Below are positions 45,032-57,199 of a DNA stretch of 64,000 nucleotides, one piece after another. Each line of letters opens with the position of its first letter. Within the stretch, counting starts at the first letter, position 1. The stretch is from Hyperoodon ampullatus (taxonomy: Eukaryota; Chordata; Mammalia; Artiodactyla; Ziphiidae): contig OX457057.1 of NCBI GenBank assembly GCA_949752795.1, forward strand, positions 157,953,980-158,017,979, read 5' to 3'. The position numbers were made by a program, and so were the translations under genes. The notes below the pieces were generated by a model. The model was not told where the DNA came from, searched no databases, and saw nothing but the letters and a program-made list of their open reading frames with translations.

Positions 45032-45248
45032 GGGCTTCCCTGGTGGCGCAGTGGTTGAGAGTCCGCCTGCCGATGCAGGGGACACGGGTTTGTGCCCCAG
45101 TCCGGGAAGATCCCACATGCTGCGGAGCGGCTGGGCCCGTGAGCCATGGCCGCTGAGCCTGCGCGTCTGGAGTCTGTGCTCCACAACACGAGAGGCCACA
45201 ACAGTGAGAGGCCTGCGTACCGCAAAAAAAAAAAAAAAAAAAAAAAAA
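45032..45248 (+). mobile_element. CHR-type cetacean SINE, short form
   Basis: The head is 'gggcttccctggtggcgcagtggttgagagtccgcctgccgatgcagggg', with A-box and B-box; the body runs to 'cctgcgtaccgc' and a ~27-nt A tail. The perfect 15-bp duplication AAGAAAGGTAGGACA lies at 45017-45031 and 45249-45263. It is young and pairs in inverted orientation with the next SINE. Confidence 0.95.
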
Positions 45249-45328
45249 AAGAAAGGTAGGACAAATATTCCAAATATGAAATAAAAGTTTTAAGAAATCA
45301 AGGAGGTTGTACGGGTTTCCCAAATTAT

Positions 45329-45685
45329 TTTTTTAATTTATTTATTTTTAATTTATTTATTTTTGGCTGTGTTGGGTCTTTGTTGCTGCGCGCAGGTTTT
45401 CTCTAGTTGCGGCGAGCGGGGGCTACCCTTCATTGCGCTGCATGGGCTTGTCATTGCAGTGACTTGTCTTGTTGCAGAGCACAGGCTCTAAGCACGAGGG
45501 CTTCAGTAGCTGTGGCACGCGGGCTCAGTAGTTGTGGCTCGTGGGCTCTAGAGCACAGGCTCAGTAGTTGTGGCACACGGGCTTAGCTGCTCCGCAGCAT
45601 CTGGGATCTTCCTGGACCGGGGCTCGAACCTGTGTCCCCTGCATTGGCAGGCAGATTCTTAACCACTGTGCCTCCAGGGAAGCCC
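45329..45685 (-). mobile_element. CHR-type SINE, long form, minus strand
   Basis: The reversed tail ('tttttttaatttatttatttttaatttatttatttttggctgtgttgggtc') leads into 'ctagttgcggcgagcgggggctacccttcattgcgctgc' and ends 'ccactgtgcctccagggaagccct'. The long-form body carries repeated 'tcagtagttgtggc' units. Short CCCAA(A/G)TT repeats may be the target site. Confidence 0.9.
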
Positions 45686-46450
45686 TCCCAAGTTGTCAGA
45701 GACAGAAAGAAGGCCCCATAATTAAGGCTATATACTTAGGGTCTAAAAGCATGGTAACATGGAAGTTAACAGTCATAATGAACTGAGTCTTATGAATATG
45801 TGAAGGTCAAGTGAAAGAGCTCTTTTCAGCTATACTAGGAGCAAAATGAGGAAGGGAGCAGCTCATTGCTGATAGGTGGGATAATGTTAACTGATAAGAG
45901 AGAAAAGAGAATTACTTCACTCCCCTTAAGCTTCTATCTTCACTATCAAGGAAAATGATCTTCAAACTGGAAAAAGGGCAGGACCAGCATGACGAAGAGG
46001 AAACTAGAGCCCAAGATAGAGAAGGCAATATTAAGACAGCTCTTAGCCCTTTAAGTGATTTCATGTCTCTGGAGCCAGATTAATAGCCTGAAGGGCACTG
46101 AAAGAACCAGAAGATGTGATCATAATATTGATGAATGGAATCTTCACAGAAGCAGAGAATCATACAAGTGTCTGAAGCCTGGCAACAAGAAAACAGTGAT
46201 TTTCGGACAGGAATTTAAGGTGGACTAGAAACAATGGACTGATTTGCCTACAAACCGCTTTTGCCAATATCCCAGATGGTTTGTAAGCAATGAACACTCG
46301 GAGCTAACATGAAATCACTGAGAAAAACAAAATCAGATCAAACTAACTTTCCATCCTATTCTGACCCTAGACAAGAAAAAAGGAGTACTAGAGACATGAC
46401 AGATGTCTCACACATTCAGAAAAACCATTCCACCAACTCTCTCCTTAGAT
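45686..46450. other. Unassigned intronic sequence
   Basis: No exon or repeat was recognised. Confidence 0.45.
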
Positions 46451-46999
46451 CTTTTTTTTTTAACATCTTTATTGGAATATAATTGCTCTACAATGGTGTG
46501 TTAGTTTCTGCTTTATAACAAAGTGAATCAGCTATACATATACATATATCCCCATATCCCCTCCCTCTTGCATCTCCCTCCCACCCTCCCTATCCCACCC
46601 CTCTAGGTGGTCACAAAGCACTGAGCTGATCTCCCTGTGCTATGCGGCTGCTTCCCACTAGCTATCGGTTTTACATTTGGTAGTGTATATATGTCCATGC
46701 CACTCTCTCACTTTGTCCCAGCTTACCCTTCCCCCTCCCCGTGTCCTCAAGTCCATTCTCTAGTAGGTCTGCATCTTTATTCCTGTCCTGCCCCTAGGTT
46801 CTTCATGACCTTTTTTTTTTTTAGATTCCATATATATGTGTTAGCATATGGTATTTGTTTTTCTTCCTCTGACTTACTTCACTCTATATAACAGACTCTA
46901 GGTCCATCCACCTCACTACAAATAACTCAATTACGTTTCTTTTTATGGCTGAGTAATATTCCGTTGTATATATGTGCCACATCTTCTTTATCTTTATGG
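46451..46999 (-). mobile_element. 5'-truncated L1 3' end, minus strand, same family as the intact L1
   Basis: The reverse complement closely follows the 3'UTR and ORF2 tail of the element at 2985: 'tagtttctgctttataacaaagtgaatcagctatac', 'ggtcacaaagcactgagctgatctccctgtgctatgcggctgcttcccac', 'gtcctcaagtccattctctagtaggtctg', 'ttcttcatgacctttttttttttt', 'catatggtatttgtttttcttcctctgacttacttcac'. It stops about 200 bp inside ORF2. It carries the C-rich complement of the 3'UTR G tract (about 46550-46605). Confidence 0.93.
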
Positions 47000-47053
47000 A
47001 TCTGACAGAGCCCTAGGGGTTCAACGGTTGTAGAGTTGTATTCCAGTCAAATA

Positions 47054-47395
47054 CAGTAAGTCCCCTACATACGAACCTTCAAGTTGCGAGCTTTCAAAGA
47101 TGTGAACATCCAATCATGTAAGTTAGTTCAGGTGGCTGGTGTACATTGTCAACTTGTGTGCATCCTCTACAAGCGGTTGTACTTTTGTGTACTTTACTGT
47201 ACATTACTGTAGAGAGTACAGTAGTACAGTACCTTTATTTCAAGCCCAGGATGTCTGGAAGCAAGCATAAAAGCAGCGGTACATAGCCAATTGTGTTAGT
47301 TGGGTACCCAGGCAAACTTTGTTGGACTTATGAACAAATTGGACTTATGAACGTGCTCTCCAAACTGAACTCATTCGTATGTAGGGGACTCGCTG
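47054..47395. mobile_element. Tigger-like MITE with 22-bp terminal inverted repeats
   Basis: The left end CAGTAAGTCCCCTACATACG and the right end, read in reverse as CAGCGAGTCCCCTACATACG, form inverted repeats of about 22 bp with two mismatches. TA dinucleotides (47052-47053 and 47396-47397) flank it exactly, the target-site signature of Tc1/mariner elements. The 342-bp body has no transposase frame, so it is nonautonomous. Confidence 0.9.
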
Positions 47396-47397
47396 TA

Positions 47398-48019
47398 GTC
47401 AGGGAATGCTGAATGGTGAAGCAATGCCAACTAGTAAGTATGGCTAGGAGCAGGGAATGTCTCTAGTAATATAACAAAGAGTTTTGTCTTTGGCCATGTT
47501 GATTAAATCATTTTAACAAATGAGGCAGGCAATTATATAGAACCTTATTAAACTGAATCGAAAGTTATATCTGGTACGTTGACTTACGGAATCAGAATTT
47601 TAGAAGACATTTTTTAAAACCGGGAATATTAGCTAAGACTAATAAAATTAGATTTAATAAAAATAAATATTTTCTACAATTAGATCTTTTTAAAATCAAC
47701 TCTCCAAGTACAGGCTAAATGAGACTTAGTTTCATAAAAATTAATATGACAAAAATTAAAAAGACCAAGGAATCTTAGGTAAACATGAGTCATGAGTGTA
47801 GTACATGTGTAAAGAGACCTAATTTAAGTTTCATACATGAACACTCCTAATATTAAAAAGAACAATATAAAATTGCCAATATTCAACCATTTGTAACTTA
47901 CTAATATGGCAATCTCATACAGTTCAACCTAATAAGATTACATGTGAATCACAAGAGAAGCACAAAGTGCTACAGAACTCAGAAAAGGATAATTTACCAC
48001 CATTTGGGAAACCGAAGTG
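47398..48019. other. AT-rich unassigned intronic sequence
   Basis: Very AT-rich from about 47600 to 47900. No exon or repeat was recognised. Confidence 0.45.
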
Positions 48020-48350
48020 GATTTGTGAAAGAAATGGCATGTGAGCTGGAATTTGGGTGATGGCTGGGATTTGCACAGGAGATTAGGGGGAAGGGGGACA
48101 TTTCAGACAGAGGCAACAGTTGGGGAAAAAGACCCTGGGACAGGAGAGTAGCGTAGTTAGGTTAAAGTGTGGAATATGTAAAAGTGAGACACAGGAAATA
48201 ACACTAGGGAGGGAGAGACTCGAACTGAACTTTGGAGGCCCTCAAATCCACTGTAATAAAAGTGCTCAAAAATTCTATGAGCTGCCTACAGAGTCCAAGA
48301 ACAGTATTGGGCACATAGTAGGAGTCAAATTTGAATGAATAAGTGAATGA
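48020..48350. repeat. Probable L2/MIR-type relic
   Basis: 'ggcatgtgagctggaatttgggtgatggctgggatttgcac', 'ggacatttcagacagaggcaacagttggggaaaaagaccctggg' recalls reverse L2, and 'cagtattgggcacatagtaggagtcaaatttgaatgaataagtgaatgaatg' recalls an L2/MIR 3' end in the other orientation. Confidence 0.45.
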
Positions 48351-49825
48351 ATGAAAGAAAGAGTGAATTATCTGTGACGGGTACAGAACAAGGAGAGGTC
48401 AACATAAACACAGCTCCTGCCTGCCCATCTAGTACATCATCGACATCAGAGTACTTTCCATCTACAAGGGATCCTGGAGATCATTTCGTCTAACTCCCTC
48501 AAAGATTCTGGGTAACTACCAACAGGACTGGAAATACTCAAGCAAAAGAGGCAAAAGGCTGCCTGGCCCTCTGCCAGTTCCTAGGGTAATCTGATTCACC
48601 AGAGCAAAATCTCCAAAGAAGATTTCAGTTCAATAACTCCTAAATATTGTGTTTTGGACTCTTTACTGAAAATGAATGCCATCTAAGTCTACAAGTTTCG
48701 GAAACAAATGTTTGGTGGCTTTTGTGGGCGATTGTTTTTAAAACATCAAGCATGTCTAAGGTATAATTTTAAAGAATCTGGCTCCAGGAGAAAAAGCTGA
48801 AGCATTAGTCACATGTTTTACATTTCTTACTCTTGCCTGCCAGATTTTTTTTTTAATTAAGAAAGGAAAAATGGGTCAGCCCAAAAGAATTTTTACAACT
48901 GTCAGAATAAATACAAGGCCTATGCAACCCCATAAACTTCATATTTGGAGCCTTATCTCCGCCTCTTTCTGTGGCTTTAAGTGTCCTTTATTTAGAACCC
49001 AGCCAAAGACACAGCCCTGGTGACTCCCCCTGCATCTTGCATACTGTAAGGACATGTTTTCTTTCTGTCAAGAGGGAAGAGGACTGCTGTGAGTCTAGAG
49101 GACAGTACAGCCTCTTCTGATTTCAACAGGACACGGTGGGTGGAGGATCTAAGGGTCAAAGAGAACCCTTGTCCAACCCAGCTTGACTCCAAGGTCCTTA
49201 AGAAACCACTCTCCTTCTTAGAAGGAATCACCACCCATGAGGCAATTTTGAAGACATCTTCAAGAAGCAACTCATCAGATAAAAGAAAGTCTCTCCTGGG
49301 CTTAAGGAACACTTTAGTGCTGAGCACACGTGTCCAGACTTCGGTCGACAAAACTATAACCACTCTTAGTCCACCCTTCACTCTGGGAGTCCCCTGAGGA
49401 GCTACTGCTTTTAGGATGAGCACCAATGCTCAGGTTTACTTTCCTGCAGGGTCTGGTTTGGTTGAATTGTTCCAGAAGAGCTTCTACCAACCAGACCTAA
49501 AATTTATATGGTGTTGCTGGTAGCAACCTGCCCTCTTACAAAGCAGAACAGGCCTCCTGGTGATGCATTGATTAAGCTGGACCACACCAGAACAGTGAGT
49601 TTCAAACTTCTTAACCATGATTCACAGTAAAAAGAAAATATGCCTTTTACACATGACTCAGTACCTACTTGCACATATTTAAAACAAGTTTCACAACAAT
49701 GTTATTCTAATATTTTTTATTTCATTCTGTTCCAATTTCAAAATATTGATTTTTTGACCCACTATATTGATTTCAGAACTCACTCTTAAGCTATATCCTG
49801 CATTTTGAAAGGCAAGGCCCTAGAG
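48351..49825. other. Unassigned intronic sequence with overlapping opposed frames
   Basis: A 144-codon minus-strand frame (48992-49426) and a 102-codon plus-strand frame (49089-49397) overlap. Neither shows a known domain. A T/A-rich stretch follows. Confidence 0.45.
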
Positions 49826-50153
49826 CAACACTGTCCAATAGAAAGATAGTGCCAGCCACAGTATGATATTTTAAAGTTGCTAGTAGCCACATTAAAAAGA
49901 AAAAAAGTAAAAAAGAAACAGGTGAAACTCATTTTGACAATATATTTTATTTAACCTGTTATATCAAAATATTATCATTTCAACATGTGACCACTATAGA
50001 AAATGACTGAGCTATTTTACAATATTTTATCATACAAAGTCTTCGAAATCTGGCGTGGACTTTGCATGCACAGAACGTTTCAATTCAGAGTAGCCACATT
50101 TCAGGTGCTCCATAGGCACGTGAGGCTAGTAGCTACCATACTGAACAGTACAG
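49826..50153. mobile_element. hAT-Charlie nonautonomous element
   Basis: The ends 'caacactgtccaatagaaagatagtg' and 'tagtagctaccatactgaacagtacag' are inverted versions of the CAGTGCTGTCCAATA terminus of a common mammalian Charlie-type element. The middle ('gctagtagccacattaaaaag', 'ttatttaacctgttatatcaaaatattatcatttcaacatg') also fits. The flanks ccctagag and tcctaaga are a plausible decayed 8-bp duplication. Confidence 0.8.
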
Positions 50154-51739
50154 TCCTAAGAGCTCTGGTCCCACATCCCCCAGAGCAGCAGGACCCACGA
50201 TGGTGTCCTGCCGCAGAAGGGAGGGAAGCCATCCACCCCTGCTGAACTGCACTGCATATCTGCTCACACGTCCTCATCTCACACTGTACTCCCAGGCTCC
50301 TAGTGAAAGCTCACAGCCCGGATAAAGGATAGGAGATTTCACAAGGAAGAAGAACAAAAATGAGGCTTGTTAACTAATAACAAGCAGTATCGCTCTGAAA
50401 CTCCTCCAAGTCCAAATGCATTCTTTTGTCTGTGACATCAGAAATATAAAAATGCACATAAGATTCAAATCAGAGAGTAACTTTTAGAGACTTTGTTCTG
50501 AAAAATATATCTTGCTGATTAAAAAAAACTGAATAAATAGCATGATTGCAACTATGTTAAAACGTGTGCCTGTGAACGAAGATTGGAAGATAAAAAGCAA
50601 AAGTTTAAAGAACTGTGTTACTGCAGTAGAATTATGGGTGATTTTTTCTCTTCTTGTAAAAATAACGTGTACAATGTTGTGGCATCACTCTTTTAAGAAT
50701 AATATTGCTTTGAAAAGGTTCCTCCTTCTTTTCCAAAGCAAACATGTATGCCATTGAATCCCTATAAAAGAAAAGGGTAAGGATAACATGCTCGGATAAA
50801 AGGCAAGAAGGACCAGAAGCAGTCAGAAAACTTGCCCTTGACAGAGCCAATTACACTGGGACAGTCTGACGGGAAACACCTAACGACAGCTGGACTGCCA
50901 AAAACTTCTAGCATAGGCTTTACGCTTTGCCTGAAGTAGAAATTTAAGAGTTAAGAATGTAAGACCACATAGCAGAGGAAACTTTGAGAGGGTAAGAGAG
51001 CAAAGGCAGCTGAATTTTACTAACGAAAACTGAAAAGTCTACAGATACTATTATGTTATATAATAAAGTATAATTTATGTCACTTTTTAAAAAATCCCCT
51101 CCAATGAATTCTGGTAAGAGGAGCACACCCCAGAAAGTGCCGTACACAACAAGCCTGCCCCCAAAATCTCAGAGAAGCAGCTTCATCATTATGTGCATAA
51201 CCCTAGTGGTTATGAGCATAAAGGGTGTCAGATCCCTTTACAAAAATGTGTTCTACAGAACAAAGCCAAAGTGGTTTTATACTGGGTTAATACAAGCTTG
51301 AAGCCAATTGCAGCCCTCAGATAAGAGACCAAATAAAATATGTGAAAACCCTAAGTAAAACAACTTTGGAATCCAAAGCAAAATTGGGTTCTCAGAGGTC
51401 TATCCTTGACCCATGACTCAAACCTGTATGTCACCAAGAAACTTATGGATTAACTTTAAATACCATGTTATTCTACCTATAGAGGTCACCATAATAGTTA
51501 AACCAATTTTCATAAGATCATGAAATGGGTAGAAAAAAGCAATGATGACAAAAATGAGGCAAAAGCAGCATTTTTCCTTTTTTTTCTTGTGTCATCAGTT
51601 GAAGTATAAAATACAAATTAGATTTAGCTTATTTATTCAATATTTTCCTTTTTGTTTCAAAGAATGAGATTTACAACATTACCAAATGGCCAAAAAAAAA
51701 AAAGTCATGAAGACACATGTTTTGTAATAGAGATTAGGT
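50154..51739. other. Unassigned intronic sequence
   Basis: No exon or repeat was recognised. There is an A run at about 51691-51703. Confidence 0.45.
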
Positions 51740-52040
51740 CAAACAACTTGTAAGATTCTTACTGAGTACTGACTATGGCTTGGACGTGGTTCCAGGTGAT
51801 GGGAATATGAAGATTGATTAAAGATGGTCCCACCCCCTGCCCTTGAGAAGCTCAAATGAACAGGGCAAAGAGAAACATTTTTTTTAAAAAAAGGATACAA
51901 TGTGACAAGAGCTGTAACAGAGCTTTTCCTAAAGTGCTAAAATGACCCAGATAAAAGGATAATTATTCCCGAAGAGGGACCAGGGAAAGTAGAAGAGTAC
52001 AGATGACATTTGAGCCGGGACTTGAAAGGTAAGTAGTTTA
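51740..52040 (-). repeat. Probable L2-type LINE relic
   Basis: 'ttactgagtactgactatggcttggacgtggttccaggtgatgggaatatgaagattg', 'cttgagaagctcaaatgaacagggc' and 'gatgacatttgagccgggacttgaaaggtaag' follow reverse L2 with heavy decay. Confidence 0.5.
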
Positions 52041-53924
52041 TCAGTCAATCAGTGAACAGAAAAGCACTGCAAGCTGATACAATAGCATATGCAGCGACAG
52101 GAGGAGGACAGAGCTGCGTATAAATGTGGACTTCACTATGGATGATGAAATCTACAACTCTATATTCTCAACTAAGAATAGGGCTAGTTCTTTTAATGGA
52201 GACATAACCACATAGGGAGCTGGAGGGTCAGAGAGATGGAAGGAAAACTTTTAAGCTTTCATCTGCCACATAGAAGAGCATCATCAACCCTGCTGCTGTA
52301 ACTCTTAGCAAAATAGGGAGTTCAGGTTAGGGATGGGGGCTGAAATCAGAGCTGCTGCCATCAGCACTTTGCGGCCCAGTCATCTAAAGTTTTACAAGGC
52401 TTTATCCCTCGAGTAGACACTCATTTGTGGATTGTCTAGGTCAACAATGGATAGAAAGTCATTTTTGTAAAGAATATCATAATCCTTCAACGCTAACCAA
52501 AGAATGTTCACGAAGAAACACTTGAATCAACTTTAGCTCCCTGAGAAACACTTCTGTGGGAGCGAAGTGGCAGCAGGACCCTCCAGGATACCCACAGCAG
52601 CGTGATGGATGAAAGCTGGTCCTGGGCCCAGCTGACCTTGGCCCCACTGCTTTGCACATAGATGATGTTACACAAGCGCCTTGAGTCAGTGTGTAAGATC
52701 CCTTCTCCTTTTGTTCCATGTACAGAGTCAGCACACGCAGGGAGGATTCAGTGTCTGTCAGTAACACTTAACGTGAGCAAATCACTTATTCAGCATCTTT
52801 GTGAAAGAGATTTAATTTTTCAATTATAGCTCGGAGTACGAGGGTCAGTTAGCCCCACAAGGCAGCTGAGAACAGGCGTAAATAACAGAGAATGGATGCA
52901 GGAGTCTGAGTATCCTGAGAGCATAGGAAAGGATCTTAAGATACTCCTGGGGGACCCTATATGAATAGAAGAAAGGCCAAGTTCGTGGGCAAGAAGCCAG
53001 AGACCCCGGAGACTATTTTTAATCCAGAATAAGGACAGGAAGGAACAGGAACAAAACAAGGAACTCACACAGGAGAAATGGAAAGCAAGAAGGAAGCGAC
53101 TGTAATCAGCAAATGGAAAGACAGTGAGAAAAATAGATCTTAAAGCTAAAATTGTATTCCTAACAGGGAAGCCAGGAACGCCCATAAGAAAAGGCTGAAA
53201 GAGAGAAGAGAACCCAAAAAGCAACAAGAGGACTACTCAAAGGAAATATTTTAAATGCCTACATCTTATGAGGGTCAGTGTGGGTTGGTTGGTAACATTT
53301 TGCCTATGGCATTAGGTCATGAGTTCAAGTCCCACATCAGGATTTGGCCTAAAACCAAGTGCTGATTTTCCAGCAGCTCTGAAAGGCTGGAAGCACTTTC
53401 CATTCCTGGGCACATTAACTTTACTATCCTTCTGTGCAACAAATTAAAAGTACCCCAAAGAAAGGGAGCATCAACGAGAATCAACAGCCATTATCTCAAA
53501 ACAAAACAAAATCGTACTGGAGAGGGAATAAGAAAATAAAGAGAAAGTAGGAAGTTTTCATACGCAAGATATTTACTGCATTTGTCTTTAGAATCCTGTG
53601 AGTAGGGGATATTTGTTCCCACATCCCATCTATTGAGAGAAGCCATCTCTGCACTTTCAATGGACCAAGAATACTACTAGTAACAGTGGTCATGGCAGAG
53701 GAAACACTACTCCTTGCTGAACATGAAGATATCATTAGGTAATCAGCAAATAGGAAGAAAAAAATATAGAAACGATTCCCACTGGGATGAGGGAAGAAAG
53801 GCAGGACTAATGGACAGACCATATGCCAATCACGCACTTAGGTGGTGAGGAGAAGAAAAGAAGAAAAAAAAAACGGCCTTACGGTTAAATAACAATAAGA
53901 ATATCCTTGTATTTGTATAATAAT
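52041..53924. other. Unassigned intronic sequence
   Basis: No exon was recognised. A 135-codon minus-strand frame (52820-53227) and a 113-codon minus-strand frame (53496-53837) lack domains. A tRNA-like segment lies at about 53283-53345. Confidence 0.45.
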
Positions 53925-54060
53925 TTACATATTTAAAAGTATTTTTATATACATTAACTCATATGATCCTCACAAAACCCACGGGCAGAATGATTATCCC
54001 CATTTCACAGATGATGAAAGTGAAGATTTAGAAAGTCCTGTGACACTGTGAAAGTCACAA
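53925..54060 (-). repeat. MIR SINE relic
   Basis: 'atacattaactcatatgatcctcacaaaacccacgggcagaatgattatccccatttcacagatgatgaaagtgaagatttag' is reverse MIR. Confidence 0.8.
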
Positions 54061-54724
54061 CCCCGGGAGCAATTCAGCATATTCCTAGTTTGGGGCTCAA
54101 GGACTGCATTAGCTAATCAACATGCAGCCCAATGACAAATTTTACCTTTACTTTAACTTGTGAAAACACAATTTACTCACATCCCAAATTATGCCCAACG
54201 AAGAATGGTTAGCATAATGCCTAGCAAGCAATTTTTAGAAAAACTGTTTCCTACCTTCCCATTTTTCAGGCAGAAATGGCAAATGCAGGAGACAGAATAC
54301 AGCCCGTTGTTAACTAGTACAATATTTTTAAAGCATAAAAATCAGAACACCGACAAATTAACTATACAGGAAAACTGAAGGAATTTGAAATGCGAAATAC
54401 TGGAGCCCAGGCAATAATCATCTTTCACTGTACAGGCAGCCAGACAGAGAAAACACGACAATAGATATTACTTCTAATAAACAAGGATTACTGAGCCCTG
54501 CCACGGCCCTTCCTCCCAGACGTGCAAAACGAGAAAGGGATGTCAGGAACATAAAGCCTCGCTAAGACCGTGTCTCAATCAAGCGGTCTGGATTCTACAC
54601 AACCACAAGCGTCCAGGGCGGACCCACGCCTCTGCAAGTTTCCATCATGGGGTTCAAAGAGGACCCAGATGGTGGGGTCCCGATGAGATGCCCACCACTC
54701 AGTGAGGGAGGGCAGACCATACCC
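54061..54724. other. Unassigned intronic sequence
   Basis: The right half (54480-54720) is more GC-rich than its surroundings, with scattered CpG. No exon or repeat was recognised. Confidence 0.45.
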
Positions 54725-54925
54725 TAGGTTCTGCGCCAAGCACCTTACACACACAACTCACTCCTCACAGCAACTCTGTCCAGGGAGGATTGCTCATCTC
54801 TTCCCTTTCCAGGTGAGGAACTCGGGCTGAGAGGTTAAGTAACTTCAGAGCCCTACTTCACACAGCCGCACATGGGGCAGAGGCCAGCTCTGGATTCACA
54901 CCTGTCTGGCTCCAAAGCATAGGTT
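54725..54925 (-). repeat. MIR SINE relic
   Basis: 'gttctgcgccaagcaccttacacacacaactcactcctcacagcaactctg', 'caggtgaggaactcgggctgagaggttaagtaacttcagag', 'cacacagccgcacatggggcagaggccagctctggattcac' is reverse MIR. Confidence 0.85.
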
Positions 54926-57199
54926 ACCTCCCTCAACTGGCACTCCTGCTGGAAACACCCCTGAAAAGAAAGAGCAAAATAGGAGGTGCCGTCTCCTACA
55001 AAGGCCCCCAGCCAGGAGAAAGAACCCCAGCCACACCCTGATGGCTCTGGGCCCTGTTAATTCTTGCTTAGGTCCCAAAACAGATATGCTCATCAGATAT
55101 GCTCATTGTGTTGTGTCATTAGGAGAAGTCAGCATTTGGATAGAAAACAGCAAATGTTTCCCTGTGCTTCACAAACTAACCAAATGCTTCCGACTTCCTG
55201 AATTTTCTATTTGGGAGTATCAGTCACCTCAATAAAGAATTTCAAGTATTGCAATTTTAATTAGAAAAGTCATGACTGTAAAGCATTTTATTTTTAGCCA
55301 ATGTCTAACCCAGTTTCAATTATTTTTACCTATATCCATTACATGTACTTTTGTTAGATAGAAATTGTCCACAGATTCTAGCTCTGTCACCAGCAGTGAC
55401 AGCATGAGAACAGCATCTGACTAGAAAAGAGCTGCTACCAAGAAAGTTGCCAAGAGCCTCAGTTGATATTAGCTACCAAAGACATCCTACTTTTAGCAGA
55501 AACACTTTGTTTCTGGCCTTCAAATTATCTTTAGAATGATGAAGCTGGAAGGACTCAGCCTTGGCTTTGCTTTTATAAAAGATGAAAATGGGTACTAAAA
55601 TCAGCAGGAAACAAAATAAAGGGGAAAAGTTGAATTGCTCAATTCCTTGCTGAAAGAGCAAACAAACAGAAAATGTCTGGGGGAGTTTACATTGGATGAG
55701 ATTAACTGTGTGGAAATGAATTCAAATGAATGGACCACAGATGGCACAAACAATTATACTAGAAAATGTAGGGTAACGATTCTGTGAGTGTGGAAGGATA
55801 TACAGAACCAACAACAACACGCCATCCCACTCCCAACCACCACCGTTATTATCCTTGGAAGTCAGTCATACACGGCATGACATAAAGGAGAAGGCGGCTT
55901 TGAGGAACCAAGCTAGGCAGAAACCCCATTTATCAGACCACAATACACAGCCACAGTGGTGAAAAGGCACAGGTATTTCTACAGTGTTAAGCCCAAAGGA
56001 TCAGTGGTAAATGACATGCCTCTCTCTCTGCACAAGACTAACTGGGCTTCCTCCAAGAAGGTGTCTTCTACCTAATGTAGTGTTGTCCTACCTTTATTCC
56101 TTCATTCCTCCCTCTATTTTTATCCTTTTTTAAATTGAAGACAGTTCCTAAACAGAAGAAAGTTAATCAATCACAATAATGACACAAGGGAAACCAAGCA
56201 AAGCATAACAAAGTCAGACTTTGATCGGTTATATAGAAGAGGTCATGAAATGACATTAGAACGATGCACCAAATCCTATAAAACATGATATGAAAAGACA
56301 TTTTAATTTATGGTGTATGTGTGTCTATGTGTGTGTGTAAGAGAGAAAGATTGAAATTGTGGAAGTGGTAAACTAAGGAAGAATTAGATCTTATCAAATT
56401 TTTTCTTCTGTACAAGTGGAGTCAGCAATCAGAGTGAGCCTCTAAGAGCACTAATGCCAGCAGCCAGGATAAACAGTTTCAGAAAGGGTTTAAAGACGTC
56501 GAGTAGGAAGAGGGAAAAAGACGAGGACACCTAACCATAAAATTTCTTGCGTCCCTAACAACACAATTATAAGTGTAACTGCTGTTGTCTAAAATACAAC
56601 TCTGTAATCATAGTCCTGTGGGTTCCATATTTATTCTCTCTCCATGGCATACAGATTCAATCTGTTTAGTTTGTAAGGAAACAGAAGACTTTAGAAGGAA
56701 AAGAAAGAAAAACGAAACAAAACCAGAAACCACCAGCTCTCCAAAGTGCTCTGGAATCTGAGAAGCAAGCAGTGCTTGCTGCCCTGTTCATGAGCCTGAA
56801 CTGAGATTCGTCTCTGGACAGGACACAGCAGGCATGCCTGGGTCTGGTCTGCAGGGCCTGCTGACAGGAAAGAAGGCATTTGCTAGTGTTTACATGGAGC
56901 AAGCCTGCCTTGAAGTCCCCAGGACATTTCATCCAATAAGAAGAGGATGGCACTGACCCCAGAAAGCCAGAAGGTTTTTGACCTGCCCTTTGAAACCAGG
57001 GTGGTTAAGATCCACGCCTGCCAGGCTTCCTCTCGTCACCCTCCACTCCCACCACTGTCCCGCCTCTCCCTGCACTCTCCCCATCCTCTTTGTTCCGCTG
57101 CCCCAGTTTCATCTGGATCCTCATTCCTTTCCTCACTTCATGACCACTTTTGCCTCCTCCCCTAGTCCGGCTCCTTCCCATTGCATCCACCCGTCAGCT
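54926..57199. other. Unassigned intronic sequence
   Basis: About 2.3 kb without a recognised exon or repeat. A short TG-rich run lies at 56313-56338 and a purine-rich run near 56690-56725. Confidence 0.45.
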
